The notes: generated by a model not told the origin, from the letters alone. A DNA stretch of 64,000 nucleotides from Plantago major (GCA_026545765.1 CM048840.1:83356877-83420876), one strand, 5' to 3'; shown: positions 33,198 through 46,900, counted from the stretch's first letter. Numbers and translations are program-made.

Positions 33198-35503
33198 TCA
33201 GTTCTTTGATAGCTCCATTAGTCCAAGACTATGTCTTAAGGCTGAGAATCTACTTTCTTGTAGTGGCTTAGTGAAGATATCTGTAAGTTGGTCTTCAGTG
33301 CCAATCTTGAGTATCTCTATATTGCCTTTTTCAACATGGTCTCTGATGAAGTGGTGTCTAACATCAATGTGCTTTGTTCTTGCATGAAAGTTAGGATTCC
33401 GAGTTATGGCAATAACACTTGTGTTGTCACAAAAAATGGGAGTTTTCTCTTCATTGAGTCCATAGTCTCTGAGTTGTTGTTGTATCCACAATATCTGTGA
33501 AGCACAACACCCAGCAACAATATATTCAGCCTCTGTGGTAGATGTAGCAATTGAGTTTTGTTTCTTGCTGAACCAAGATATCAATCTGGCACCAAGAAAT
33601 TGATATGTTCATGATGTGCTTTTTCTATCAAGTAATGATCCAGCACAGTCGGCATCTGAATAGCCAACTAAACTCAATCCACTGTCTTTTGGATACCACA
33701 ATCCAACTTCTACAGTACCTTTTACATACCTCAATATTTTCATAGCGAAGTTCTAGTGTGATTTCATTGGGTTTGTCTGAAATCTAGCACACACTCCAAC
33801 TGCATATTGAATATCAGGTCTACTTGCAGTGAGGTACAGTAGAGACCCAATCAATTTTCTATACTTGTGTTCTTCAACACTCTTGTCAGATTCAGTATAG
33901 GTCATTTTGGTTCCAATCCTCATAGGTATCTCAGCATTCTTTTCAGAAGGCTTTAGATTAAACTTGTTGAGCATGTCCTTTGCATACTTTGTTTGACTAA
34001 TGAATATTCCATCATTGAGTTGCTTGACTTGCAGCCCTAGGAAGTAATTTAATTCTCCCATCATGCTCATCTCAAATTTACATTTCATGAGTTCAGCAAA
34101 GTCTTCACAAAGTTGCTTGTCTTTAGATCCAAATATAATGTCATCAACATATACTTGAACTAAAAGTAGTTTCCCATCATGGTTCAATGTGAAGAGTGTT
34201 TTATCAACATCTCCTTTCTTGAAACCACTTTCTAGTAGGTATCTGGCCAATGTATCATACCATGCTCTTGGAGCTTGTTTCAGCCCATACAGAGCTTTCT
34301 GAAGTTTATAGACCATCCTACTTTCTGAGGAGACTTCAAAACCTGGTGGTTGCTCAACATAGACTTCCTCAGCAAGTTCACCATTTAGGAATGCACTCTT
34401 GACATCTATTTGATAAACTGTAAAGTCATTATGAGCTGCAAAGGCTAGAAAGAGTCTTATTGCATCCAATCTTGCAACTGGTGCATAAGATTCATCGAAA
34501 TCTAGTCCTTTAGTCTGGGTGAATCCCTTGGCAACCAACGTAGCTTTGTTTCTGGTTATTTCACCAGACTCATTCATTTTGTTTCTGAAAACCCACTTGG
34601 TTCCGATTACAGATATTCCGTCAACAAATGGAACCAGTTTCCAGACCTTGTTTCTCTCAAATTGATCCAACTCTTCTTGCATTGTAGAGATCCAATCTTG
34701 ATCCGTTAATGCTTCTTCTATAGTTTTTGGTGCAATATTTGAGATGAAACATCCATAGAGACAATTTGCATTTTCAGCGATTGCTCTTCTAGTTCTAACT
34801 CCTTGGTCTAACGGACCGATCACATCCTTTGCAGGATGATTTCTTATCCATTTCATAATGGGTTTTGAACTAGTAGGATCAATATAATTTTGATTTAAAT
34901 GTGAATCAATATGATCTTGATGGGATACTTGTACAGTATCTGAGATATCTGACACATGGGAAATGCCATGGATATCTGACACTTTTTCAGTGTTAGGGAT
35001 ATCTGGATCTTGCATTTCAGCAATCTCATTTTCAGACACCTCTACATGATGAAGGTTCTCAGTATCCTGTTCAATTTCTGGAATTCTCATAGGAAATTCT
35101 TCATCATGTCTTAGAGTCATCTGGTTGTTACTAAGCAATGGTTGCTTTTCATCGTCAGATTCATCCCCTATTTGAATGATAGAATTTTTTCCTTTTGAGG
35201 ATCCTTTTTCAGAGTCTTTAATCATCAATTCATTGAACCTATCTGAGAGATCATCATTCAAGAGTACTTTCTTGTTTCCTTCTTAGAATACTACATGAAC
35301 AGATTCCTCAATCTTTTGCGTTCTTTTGTTGTAGATTCTATAGGCTTTGCTACTTAGAGAATAACCAAGAAATACTCCTTCATCTGCCTTTGGTTGAAAT
35401 GTTCTCAAGTATTCTTTTCCATTGTTAAGAACGAAACATCTGCATCCAAACACCCTTAGATGTTTGATACTAGGGGGTCTACCAATGAAAAGCTCGTAAA
35501 GAG
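33198..35503 (-). pseudogene. pol of copia copy B, part 2 (integrase C-terminus, RT, RNase H)
   Basis: Resumes after copy C's insertion. The integrase tail (GRPPSIKHLRVFG) runs into a TAA at about 35284. The RT frame 35261-33753 contains the active-site motif YVDDIIFGS and the copia signature [11 protein letters not shown]; it ends at a TAG (33750) where the other copies have a Tyr codon. A TGA lies near 33614. RNase H follows at 33584-33198 (TSTTEAEY, CDNTS, KHIDVRHHFIRDHV, DIFTKPL). Not functional. Confidence 0.85.
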
Positions 35504-37147
35504 TGTTAGGAATATCTGTTTAGATTTTGATCAGCAACCTAATGACTTATCTTAGCTCAGAAAGGTGATTAGTACTCTTAGTTCACTTGAACACTGTAAA
35601 AGAAGAAACTCACTGAGTATGATAGTCTAGCAAAACTTGTATAGGATGTTAGGTCTCGAAATGTAATTTTTATTTTCTGAAGAAGACCAAGAAGAAGGCA
35701 TCCAGCAGGAAAAGATCAACAGATTTAAAGATTTGAAGATTGCACAAGATTGCTGAAGACAAGGGTTTTCTAGAAACCTATGTCCAGATATCTTGAAGAA
35801 ACAAGTGTTTCGAAACATACATGTTGCAAAAGATATATGAGAATAAAAGGTTTCTGAGACGAGGAAAGTGCCCACAGATATCTACACTCAGATACCTTGG
35901 ACATAAAATATGCTTCTGAAAAAGAAACATATTATAACAAGTTGTTTAAACAAATGGTATCTGGAGCTATGATGATCTCTGGAAAAGAACATGCAAAGTT
36001 TCAAAAAACTCTGATTGTATAAAGATCTCTGATACAATGCATAGTTCCGTTGGCACTACAAGACAAAATATAGTACAGTGCATTAAATGCACAGACAGAA
36101 ATGTCTGAACAAAAATGGTAGCTTCTGAAGAAGAAGACAAACCTGCTACAGTACTATATTCAGATATCATTAGTTTGAATTTGATTTAAGTCTAACGGAT
36201 ACTATTCAAACGACACTCAAATTCATCTATAAATATCAACACTTAGACTGCTTGAGAACACACCTTAGAACACACTGAACTTCAAGAATACTCACACAAG
36301 CGCTCTCAAGCAAACTACTTACCTTCAAGCTTTGTGTTGCGACCAAAGCTCTTGATTCTAAGTAGCACAAAAGTTCTAAGTGTCCTGATCCTTAACGAGC
36401 TTTGTTATTTGTGAAAGAGTTGAACTAAGATTTCTTATCTAAGTTTCATTCTCTTGAACACTTACCATAGACTTGGGTCAGTAGAGAACAAGATACCATA
36501 CATTGAAAAGTATATTAAGTATACTTGATTCATAGAGCTATCTGAATAACTGAACAAGTTATTAAAGAAGCTCACCTGACAAACAAACCTAAAACCAACA
36601 CCATATACGGCGTGGAGTTCAGGAAGTACTTAGTTTGGGAAACTAAGGAATAACTCCAAGGTTGCTGAGCACAGGAAGTACTTAGCTTGGGAAGCTAAGG
36701 AATAGCTCAAAAAGGTTTATGAGTACAGGAAGTACTTGGCTGTGATAGCCGGAGAATAACTCAGGGGGAACACTTGGTTGGGAACCTAGTGCATTTAGGA
36801 ATCAATAAAAGATATCTGTAAGGTTACCTCATTTATCTTAGTGGATTCTAGGTCTGAAAAAGGCCGAAGTGGATTAGTTGAAGGATTACGCCACCTTCAG
36901 ATACCACTATAAAAAGACGTGTGTTATTTACTTTCTGCAGTTTATTACTTGTTTTACTTGTGTTGCAAAGTACTTACACTTATCTTGCTGAACACGTACA
37001 CTTATCTCAGAAGTCTTCCGCTCTCTGAAATTAAGTATCAGATATCTTTACAGGTATCTGAGAAACTGTGCTTATCGACAAAAGTTTTAAAAGGCTATTC
37101 ACCCCTCCCCTCTCTAGTCTTATACTTTGCCGTTATCTGGACCAACA
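35504..37147 (+). repeat. 5' LTR of copia copy C
   Basis: 1644 bp, TG...CA. TATA box CTATAAATA at 36227. Hairpin units are at 36629-36647 (CTTAGTTT/AAACTAAG), 36681-36699 (CTTAGCTT/AAGCTAAG), about 36736-36752 (GGCT/AGCC) and 36771-36791 (GGTT/AACC). It is very similar to the 3' LTR except for a missing hairpin unit there. Confidence 0.95.
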
Positions 37148-37149
37148 AG

Positions 37150-37161
37150 TGGTATCAGAGC
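37150..37161 (+). promoter_or_regulatory. Primer binding site of copy C
   Basis: TGGTATCAGAGC two bases after the LTR, complementary to initiator tRNA-Met. Confidence 0.9.
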
Positions 37162-37265
37162 TGGAGGTTCCCAAGCCTTCTGCACTGAACCTAGATCCCA
37201 GATAAGTGCCCACTAACTGCTTTTTATCTACACTTGATTCGTTTGTTTAGTGTGTTTGCTGCAAG

Positions 37266-39762
37266 ATGTCTTTAAGTGACGCCCCGATTCTCAAGCCAGA
37301 GAATTATGAGAAATGCAAGAACAACATGATGCTCCACCTAGAAGCCATCAGTGACGAAATGATCGAAGTAATAAAGAATGGCCCAATAGTCATTCAACAA
37401 CTCAAGCAAGTCATAGAGGTTTCTTATGGTAGAGACTGAGAACAAAGTGAAGGGTCTTCACAGACAGATGCATCAACCAGTGGGAGACCTGCTAGTCAAG
37501 TTATTTACGAACCAAAGCCCAAAGAACTCTGGACATCAGAAGATGCCAAGAGAAATAGATTGGATGGACAGGCTCGTAATATCATCATACGTTCTACTCC
37601 AGAGCACAATACAGTGTAAACTGTGGGGTGCAAAAATGGCGAAAGTGGCCTGGCAACTGATTGAAGAAATCTGTGTTGGCACTGAAAAAACAAAGGAAAA
37701 TAAGTTTGAAGTTTTGAAGCTAAAATTCCAAAACTTTAAACAAGGTCCCACAGAGACTCTTGAAGAACTAGATTTTCGGTTTACAACACTTATGAGTGAC
37801 ATGGCTGTACTTGGTGAAAGTAATAGATATACCCAGTCAGAAAAGATTAAAACCATTGTGAGAAGTCTCATAACTGGGAACACACAAAGGGAACAACTCA
37901 AAGGAATGCCAGATATCACTCCTGTGGAACTTTTCTCTCACCTTGCCGCTGTTGACTATGAGACAACTCAAAGGGAACAAACAACTGAGAAGTTGCAGAG
38001 TGTTGCTCTAGTTGCTCAAGGAACTTCTGAAAAGAAGAAAGGCAAGGATGTGACTGAGGATGCTCTTGCTGTAAAGCAAATGGGAAAATATGTCAGTCGA
38101 GAAATTGAGAGAAGAAAAGCCAAAGAGAAGCTGAAAAAGCATCTAGGCTCAAACTATCACCAAGAAAAATATGCAAAGCTCATTTGAACAAGCCGAGAAA
38201 GCATCAAGTAATCGAGGAAGGTAAATCGGAAATGATATCTGTTTCTATTGTCAGAAACCTGGTCATTTCAAGAAGGATTGTCCTGCCTTCAACAAACTTA
38301 AGACAGGTGACAAGAAAGATAGAAGAATCTTCAAAAGAAGTCAAAGAGCTATGCTCACTGAAGAAAGGAAAAAGATTCAACTCCAACTGGATGCTCTAGA
38401 TATTGAGTCCGATTCTGAGGATGAGGATTCAGATGATTCCACACTGCCTTCCCTAGAAATATGCGGTGTTTCTCATGAAGTAATTGACTTTGGTCAAAGA
38501 AAGAAAGAAGTGTGTGGAATGGCTGAAGAAATCTTCCCAGATATCTCCAACATTGAACCTTGTCTAATGGCTGATGAGGTAACACATACTTCCTGTTATA
38601 CTTATGAAAGTGATGACGAAGGAATCAAAGAACTGGAAAATCTCAGAATAGAAATTGATCTTTACAAAAGAGAATTACTAATGTTCCGAGCTAGAGCCGA
38701 AAATTTCGAAGAAGAAAAGAATTCTCTTGCAAAGGAAAATTCTAAATTAATCAAGATATCTCGAGAAAAGGATCTTTGAAAATGCATTTCTCAAGGCTCG
38801 ATATCCGAGACCGAAAAGTCACATAAAGAAGCAATGGCAAATCTTCAAAAGAAATGTGAAGGTCTTCTTCCGAGAATAGGAACTCAAAAGAAAGAACTAT
38901 CCTTTCAATCTTATGCCAAAGCTAGTGACACTCTTCTTCAAGTACAATCTTATTTAAGAGATCCTTGAAAAGAGAGGACTAATGGACACACACCTGCAGG
39001 TTCCACAACTCTGAATAAGAGTAATGAAGGACTAACATTCGTCAATGCTCAGCAAGATGATTCCCAAACAATCTACAGTATCGGTCAGAAAGCTAAGATT
39101 GTTGACAAAGGAAAGGCAGTTGCGACCAAGCCTTTGTGGGAAAAACAAGTCCAAAAGAAAACTGTGGGAAATGTCTTTGAAAAGAAACATAACACTGAGA
39201 AGTGCAACCACCCACAGTGCTATGTCTCTCAAAAAGGAAAAATTGTAGGAGCTGGCAAATTTTCTTATGTCACATTTTCTGGAAAGAAAATTGATCACCC
39301 AGAGACTAGCAAAGCTGCTGAGAAGAGATCTCAGACAGCATCAGGTGCTCGGAATGGTATTGGCTATAACCCATTGGGAAACAACTTGCTCGCGAATACA
39401 AACAAGAGCAAGAACGATGGTTAAAGGCTAGAATTGCTCACAACAATTATCAGAAGTGGAAGATAAATCAAACCACTGAAAATCTGAATGCCAGGGCTAG
39501 AAGAAATCTGGCTAGGAAAGCTAAGTTTGCTGAAAAGCAGACTCAGAAATCTGACAGGTATCTGAAAGCACCAAATGGAGCACCTAGGAACACACCAAGG
39601 AAGAAAATAGTTCTTAACAACAATGATACTAATCATTTAACTAAGATTCCTCCTTATGTTCCTGTTAGACAAAAGAATGTTCCTAAGAAATTCATTCAAA
39701 AGTGGATTCCTACTGGAAGATTCTTTAATCCAGATGGTTCCATTGTTGGTATGAGAACCTAA
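37266..39762 (+). pseudogene. gag of copia copy C
   Basis: Same plan as copy A: UBN2 core, zinc knuckle, acidic linker, coiled coil and basic tail. The zinc knuckle is intact here (CX2CX4HX4C, CFYCQKPGHFKKDC, about 38243). An early TGA at about 37437 and several frameshifts (near 37600, 38185, 38780, 38860, 39370) break it. It ends at TAA 39760-39762, in frame with pol. Confidence 0.85.
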
Positions 39763-42700
39763 TCTCTTGTTTCCTGTTTTGTGCAGAACGCTCTAAAGAC
39801 TAACTCAAAGTGGCATTTTGATAGTGGATGTGGGAAGCACATGACAAGAGACAAAGCAAATCTGATTAACTACAAAAATTGCAACGATGGACCAATTATC
39901 AGGTTTGCTGGAGGAGATGAAAATCCAACCATAGGTTTTGGCAATTTAAAGTTTGGCGCCCTCACAATCTCTGAAGTACTTCATGTAAAGGGATTGAAAT
40001 ATAATCTCCTAAGCATGAGTCAACTAGTAGACAAAGGGTACACTGTCAAGATAAAGTCAAAACTATGTAAAGTGATTGACAATGAGTCAAAGCAGACAGT
40101 CTTGGTTGCAAGGCGTAAAGGAAATCTGTATGTTGCTGATTGGACATCCGCCACAACCGAAGAATGTCTCATAGTGAGTCAATCTGGCCACACTGAAGAA
40201 AATTGGCTATGGCATAAAAGAATGAGTCACTTGAATTTCAAAACTCTGAATAAACAAGCCAAGAAAGAGTTGGTGGTTGGTTTACCCAAAATGGCATATA
40301 GAAAAGAAGGTGTATGCTCAGCTTGCCAAATGGGAAAACAATCCAAAACATCTTTCAAGTCTAAAACTAGACATTCCAGTGAGAGGCCACTGCAAATGTT
40401 ACATATGGATCTGTTTGAATCCTCAGTAACTAGTTATGCAGGAAAGAAGTATGGTCTGGTTGTTGTTGATGATTACTCAAGATTCACTTGGGTTGTCTTT
40501 CTCAAACACAAATCTGATGCAAGGGTTGAGATACCTAACTTGCTGAATAAGCTCGAAGTCATGAAAAATGACAAGGTATCAGAATCGAATAGACCATGGT
40601 ACTGAGTTTGTGAACCAGTACATCAAAGAGTTTTGTACTTGCAAAGGTATACAACATCAACTATCTTCTGTAAGGACACCACAACAAAATGGTGTTGCTG
40701 AAAGAAAGAATAGGACCCTGAAAGAAGCAGCAAGAACAATGCTTGCTGACACTGAAATAAGTGAAATATATTAGGTTGAAGCTGTAAACACAACATGCCA
40801 CACTCAAAATAGATGTCTGATTAACAAACACCATGATAAAACTCCGTACGAGCTTTTCATTGGTAGACCCCCTAGTATCAAACATCTAAGGGTCTTTGGT
40901 TGCAGATGTTTCGTTCTTAACAATGGAAAAGAATACTTGAGAACATTTCAACCAAAGGCAGATGAAGGAGTATTTCTTGGTTATTCTCTGAATAGCAAAG
41001 CCTATAGAATCTACAACAAAAGAACGCAAAAGATCGAAGAATCTATTCATGTAGTATTCTATGAAGGAAACAAGAAAGTACTCTTAAATGATGATCTCTC
41101 AGATAGGTTCAAAGAACTAATGATTAAAGATTCTGAAAAAGGACCCTCAGAAGGAAACAATTCTATCATTCAAATAGAGGATGAGTCTGACGATGAAAAG
41201 CAACCTATGCTTAGTAACAACCAGATGACTCTAAGACATGATGAAGAATTTCCTATGAGAATTCCAGAAATGGAACAAAGCTCGAGAACCTTCATCATGA
41301 AAAGGTATCTGAAAATGAGATTGCTGAAATGCAAGATCCAGATATCTCTAACACTGAAAAAGTGTCAGATATCCATGACATTTCCCATGTGTCAGATATC
41401 CCAGATATTGCCCAAGTATCTCATCAAGATCATATTGATTCACATTCAAATCAAATTGATATTGATCCTACTAGTTCAAAACCTATTATGAAATGGATAA
41501 GAAATCATCCTTCAAAAGATGTGATTGGTCCCATAGACCAAGGAGTTAGAACTAGAAGAGCAATCGCTGAAAATGCAAGTTGTCTCTATGGATGTTTCAT
41601 CTCAAAAATTGAACCAAAGACTCTAGAAGAAGCATTAAAAGATCAAGACTGGATCTCTGCTATGCAAGAAGAGTTGGATCAATTTGAGAGAAACAAAGTC
41701 TGAAAACTGGTTCCATTTGCTGATGGAATATCTGTAATAGGAATCAAGTGGGTTTTCAGAAACAAAATGAATGAGTCTGGTGAAATAACCAAAAACAAAG
41801 CTAGGTTGGTTGCCAAGGGATTCACCCAGACTGAAGGACTAGATTTTGATGAATCTTATGCACCAGTTGCAAGATTGGATGCAATAAGACTCTTTCTAGC
41901 CTTGGCAGCTCATAATGACTTTACAGTTTATCAGATGGATGTCAAGAGTGCATTTCTAAATGGTGAACTGGATGAGGAAGTCTATGTTGAGCAACCACCA
42001 GGTTTTGAAGTTCCCTCATAAAGTAGGATGGTCTATAAGCTTCAGAAAGCTCTGTATGGGCTGAAACAAGCTCCAAGAGCATGGTATGATACATTGGCCA
42101 GATACCTACTAGTAAGTGGTTTCAAGAAAGGAGATGTTGATAAAACACTCTTCACATTGAACCATGATGGGAAACTACTTTTAGTTCAAGTATATGTTGA
42201 CGACATTATATTTGGATCTAAAGACAAGCAACTTTGTGAAGATTTTGCTGAACTCATGAAATGTAAATTTGAGATGAGCATGATGGGAGAATTGAATTAC
42301 TTCCTAGAGCTGCAAGTCAAGCAACTCAATGATGGAATATTCATTAGTAAAACAAAGTATGCAAAGGACATGCTCAATAAATTTAATCTAAAGCCTTCTG
42401 AAAAGAATGCTAAGATACCAATGAGCATCGGAACCAAAATGACCTAAACTGAATCTGACAAGAGTGTTGAAGAACACAAGTATAGGAAATTGATGGGATC
42501 GCTACTATACCTCACTGCAAATAGACCTGATATTCAATATGCAGTTGGAGTGTGTGCTAGATTTCAGACAAATCCAATGCAGTCACACTACAACATTGCT
42601 ATGAAAATATTAAGGTATGTAAAAGGTTCTGTAGAAGTTGGATTGTGGTATCCAAAAGAGAGTGGATTGAGTTTGGTTGGCTATTCAGATGCCGACTATG

Positions 42701-43145
42701 TTGGATCATTGCTCGATAGAAAAAGCACCTCAGGAACTTGTCAATTTCTTGGTGCTAGATTAATATCATGGTTCAACAAGAAACAAAATTCAATTGCCAC
42801 ATCTACCACAGAGGCTGAATATATTGCTGCTGGGTGTTGTGCCTCACAGATATTGTGGATACAACAACAACTCAAAGACTATGGACTCAATGAAGAGAAA
42901 ACTCCCATTTTCTGTGACAACACAAGTGCCATTGCCATAACTCAGAATCCTAAGTTTCATGCAAGAACAAAGCACATTGATGTTAGACACCACTTCATCA
43001 GAGACCATGTTGAAAAAGGCAATATAGAGATACCAAGATTGGCACTGAAGACCAACTTGCAGATATCTTCACTAAGCCACTACAAGAAAGTAGATTCTTA
43101 GCCTTAAGACAAAGTCTTGGACTAATTGAGCTACCAAAGAACTAA
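39763..43145 (+). pseudogene. pol of copia copy C (PR-IN-RT-RNase H)
   Basis: Protease motif FDSGCGKHM at about 39820; integrase HHCC finger (HKRMSH, CSACQMGK); catalytic region LHMDLFE, HGTEFVN and NGVAERKN; RT motif YVDDIIFGS at about 42196; RNase H TSTTEAEY and CDNTSAIA. Lesions: frameshift near 40577, TAG at 40771, frameshift near 41280, TGA at 41701, TAA at 42019, TAA at 42445, frameshift near 43035. Two of the stops replace tryptophan codons. Not functional. Confidence 0.9.
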
Positions 43146-43200
43146 AAAAAGTTCAGAGAAGAGATATCTGAAAAAGATATCAAAGGAGAGAGAAAAGGTA

Positions 43201-43393
43201 TCTAGAACGGGTATCCAGAAAAGAGGTATCTTGAACGGGTATCCAGAAAAGAGGTATCTGGAACGGGTATCCAGAGAAGAGGAATCTGAAACGGGTATCC
43301 AGAAACTAAAGGCTAAAGGGTAAAACGGATGTTCAAAGATTTCTGAGACAGGTACTCAGATATCTGGATCACTCAGGAGGGGGAACACAAAAG
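43201..43393 (+). other. Post-pol hairpin array and purine tract of copy C
   Basis: Tandem 28-bp units, each with a six-base stem around a fixed seven-base loop: TCTAGA/TCCAGA (43201-43219), TCTTGA/TCCAGA (43229-43247), TCTGGA/TCCAGA (43257-43275), TCTGAA/TCCAGA (43284-43302), all with loop ACGGGTA, then TCTGAG-ACAGGTA-CTCAGA (43342-43360). GGAGGGGGAACACAAAAG follows at 43376-43393. Pol ends at 43145. Confidence 0.7.
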
Positions 43394-43798
43394 AGAATAG
43401 TACAACTGTCTGCAGTCAACTACTCTCTTGAAATTTGTATTATTTCTATCTATGTGTAAAACTTGGACAAATACCAAATGGAGATAAATTCAGATGCAAA
43501 CAGTGTTCTTGGTCATACAGAAACGTGATTCAGAAAGCTAATAGCCAAAATTCATTAAATGGGCACAATTACATTTGTTGATTGTGATCATTGCTGAAGA
43601 AGCAATGGTGACCCTTGATGAATTTGGGCGATTGATCTTTACGGCAAAGATTAACTCTCAGTGAATAGTGGACTGTTAAAATTCCGACAGGGCCCACTAT
43701 GCATTTAATGCCGAACAAGCTTTTACTCACGCTCATGCAATTACGTATACTTACACACAAAATTAATTTGTATGTATATGTTTGTGGAGATTACATTG

Positions 43799-43809
43799 CT
43801 ATATATATG
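43799..43809 (+). promoter_or_regulatory. Putative TATA box of copy C's second gene
   Basis: CTATATATATG followed by GGATTTTGGCTAAAG, about 180 bp before the ATG at 43981. The TATA box and the following bases are conserved in copies A and B, which suggests the second gene has its own promoter. Confidence 0.6.
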
Positions 43810-43980
43810 GGATTTTGGCTAAAGAAATTACTTTCCCCTAATCCAACATACAGACTTGCACAAGAATAGCAAAAACTCTTCTTCAACCTCTGCAAATCTC
43901 TGTTAGTTTTTCTGCAAAGAATTACTAATCTCTCACCCAAATCTCTTTCTCGTTTTTCAAAAACATCACTATTTAAAGAG

Positions 43981-46900
43981 ATGGCTCCCAAACGTGCTTC
44001 TACTCAGATATCCCAGTTACTATCGGTATCACGAAAAGCAAGCACCAAGATTAGTTATAACAAACAATCGGTTGATCGGAGAATTCGACCCTGATCATTG
44101 GACTTCAAATCACAGAATGATTTGGGGTGGTTCCATGATTGAGGAATACCTGGTAGCCGCAATAGAAAACCAGACTGACAGGAAGTTGGTACTTGATATG
44201 CTTGAAAAGGCAAAAATCAAGGGTTTTCTATCTTCTCTTCCCAGTGGAATTTCTTCACTGGATGTTCTGGAGTTTTACAACAACTCCACAATTATTTCCA
44301 AGGTCTCTGAAGGCACTGAGATAGTGTCTATCAAGACCAAAGTCCATGGACAAGAAATCCTGTTGGACGAAATAGCTTTCCGTGAGCTGTTTGAACTTCA
44401 AAATCTTGGAAAGGATTTTGAAATTGACACCAAGGATGAAGATCTCCTTGAAGGTGTGAAGCAACTATACAGTAATGTGTGTGATCTTGATAAACCAGAC
44501 ACACCCATCGACTTTAAGCTTGCTGACATAAGGACTAGACGTCTTTTGGTTCACTGGGATGTGTTGGCATGTATCCTTCACAGATGCTTTGATGGTCTAC
44601 AAGGAGGTGCTGACCAGATAAGCCAAGAACGCTGGATGATGATGTTCTTGTTGAGCCAACAAGACAAAAGGCTGGAAAACCCTTTTAATTGGGGGAAGTA
44701 CGCCTTCATGAAATTTGTGAAGAAGATACAAGGCTTTGAGCCTAAAATCGTTAAGGGCCTTGCTGAGCCAAAAGCCACAGTAAGCTATGGACTGAAAATT
44801 TGCTACTTACTGGAATATCTTGGCATTGAGCTCAGAGAGACGGCAGATATTGCCAATAGTAACCTATTCTACAAATATGAGTATACAAACATGATGAAAA
44901 AGGTTACTGGATCTCAGAAAGGTTCCAAGAAACGAAAGACTGAAGAGGTATCTGAGGGAAAAGTTGCGACCAAGAAGCCCAGAACTTCACGAAAGAAGTC
45001 TGCTGGCAAATCAGAAGGCACACCCATTGAGGTAGTCGATTCCCAGATACCTGCCGATGAACTCATAAATGCAGATGAACTCATCAATGCTGCAAAAGAG
45101 GTATCGACTACTGAACAAGTAGACTCAACAAGAGAAAGTGCTTTTCAGAAATGTGAAGACTATTACAGAAAGCCTTGCTGATGAGCTCATAAATACTGCC
45201 AAAAGTGGTGAAAGATACCAAGCCCTATCTGCAGAAACCGCAGGAATTATGGACCAATCAGTTCCTAATGCTGATGAAATCTCTGACGATGAAGATGATG
45301 AGCTAGTCATCTCTCAAGTCCTAGAAAAATCGAAAAGGGCTAAGGTTACTGAAATAGTAACTGGTGTAGAGGTATCTGAAGAAGAACCTACACCACAAGT
45401 TGCTGAACAAGCACCTATAGAAAAGGTTGTTGGTGCCATCACACCATCAGGGACAGTCACATATGCACAACTTCAAGAAGCCCTGATGAGTGGTGACCTA
45501 GTATTGGCTGACGCTGATGTCAACGCCACACTTAAAGATCTGGAAGAGCTCTCAAATGCTCAAACGTGCCTTCAGGACAACCACAACAACCACAACAGCC
45601 ACAAGTGGTTGATGAAATGGTAAATGAACTTCATTTCGACATGCCAGCAATGCAGTATGCTGAAGAAAATCCTGCAAATGAGCAGGTTCCCCAACTCCAA
45701 GAGAGGGATCAAACTGAGACACCTACTCAGAATGATCAACCAGGGGAGGCAACTGAGTTAGCCACTTAGGAAAAGGTTGAAGTACCTCAAACTTCCAACA
45801 AAGAAGCAACACTGGAACAACGAGACCAACTCATGGAAGGGTCACAAGTTTCAGAGACTACTCAGCCTGACATTGCTCAGGTAGCTGAATGGTTTGTACT
45901 TGTGAATTTCTTTGTGTTTTCTGTCTTGTTAACTATTAAAAATTCTTTGTTACAGGCTGAATTAGAAACAAAAGAGCAAGAAGAAGCTGCAAAGCTTGCC
46001 TCAGAATCTGAGAAGGAGGCCTCCATAGCCTCACCACTTAAGGAATAGGAGCCTGTCTCACAGGTAGAAGACAGTTCCTTAAGAAATAACATCTCAGATA
46101 TGTGCTTTATACACTTGACTAATAATATTAAGTGTTTGTTTCTAATAGGCTCCAACTGAGAAGAAAAATGAAGAGACTAAAAAGTCTCTCTCTTCAGAAA
46201 AGAATCCAGAGACTTCCAAGGTCTCTGAGGAACAAGTATCTGAACCTTGTGCAGAGAAGGTATATCATTCAGATAAATATAATCTTCAAAGACAAATCTC
46301 TAATCATTTTTCTCAAACTAACACTGTCTACTTAAACAGGTTCAAAAAGAAGTAGAAGTGCTGGGGAGTTGCCCGCTCAATCCCCACAACCAATGGAAAT
46401 CGATGAGGCATCAAAACCTTCATCACAAGAAAAATCTCCAGAGACTGCACAAGTCTCTGAGCAACAAGTATCTGAGCCTCCAATAGTGGAGGTAATTGAC
46501 CTCTCGGATATCTGATTTTGAAAATAGAATTTTTTCTTGATAAAATTTCCTAAGTGTTATGTTTCTAATCTCAGGTTCAAAAAGAAAGAGAGGATGCTGA
46601 GGATCAGACTTCCAAGTCTCCTCCTCACACCAAGATATCTGAGGCACCTGGAACCTCAGTAGTCCAACCTTCTGAGCCTGTTGCTGTTGCACAAGTAACA
46701 CAGATACTTGACTACTCTAAAACTCAAATATCTACACAAGTTTTGAAACTAATTCAAAACTCTCTCTTTCAGGCTCAAAGTAGTGCCAAGAAGGAGTCAA
46801 ATGATGACTATGAGAACCTTCTTCCCTTCTTCAAGACTTATACCTTGCCAAAGCATGTTCAATGCTTCAAGAAATGGCAGAGGTTAAGGTGCTCTGATTT

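Noticed and set aside
43201-43310. CRISPR-like spaced repeats
   Set aside because: 28-bp tandem units without spacers in plant DNA; explained by the hairpin array of the retrotransposon.
43569-43991. Small minus-strand frames between pol and the second gene of copy C
   Set aside because: The region is better explained as promoter and leader, conserved as such in three copies.
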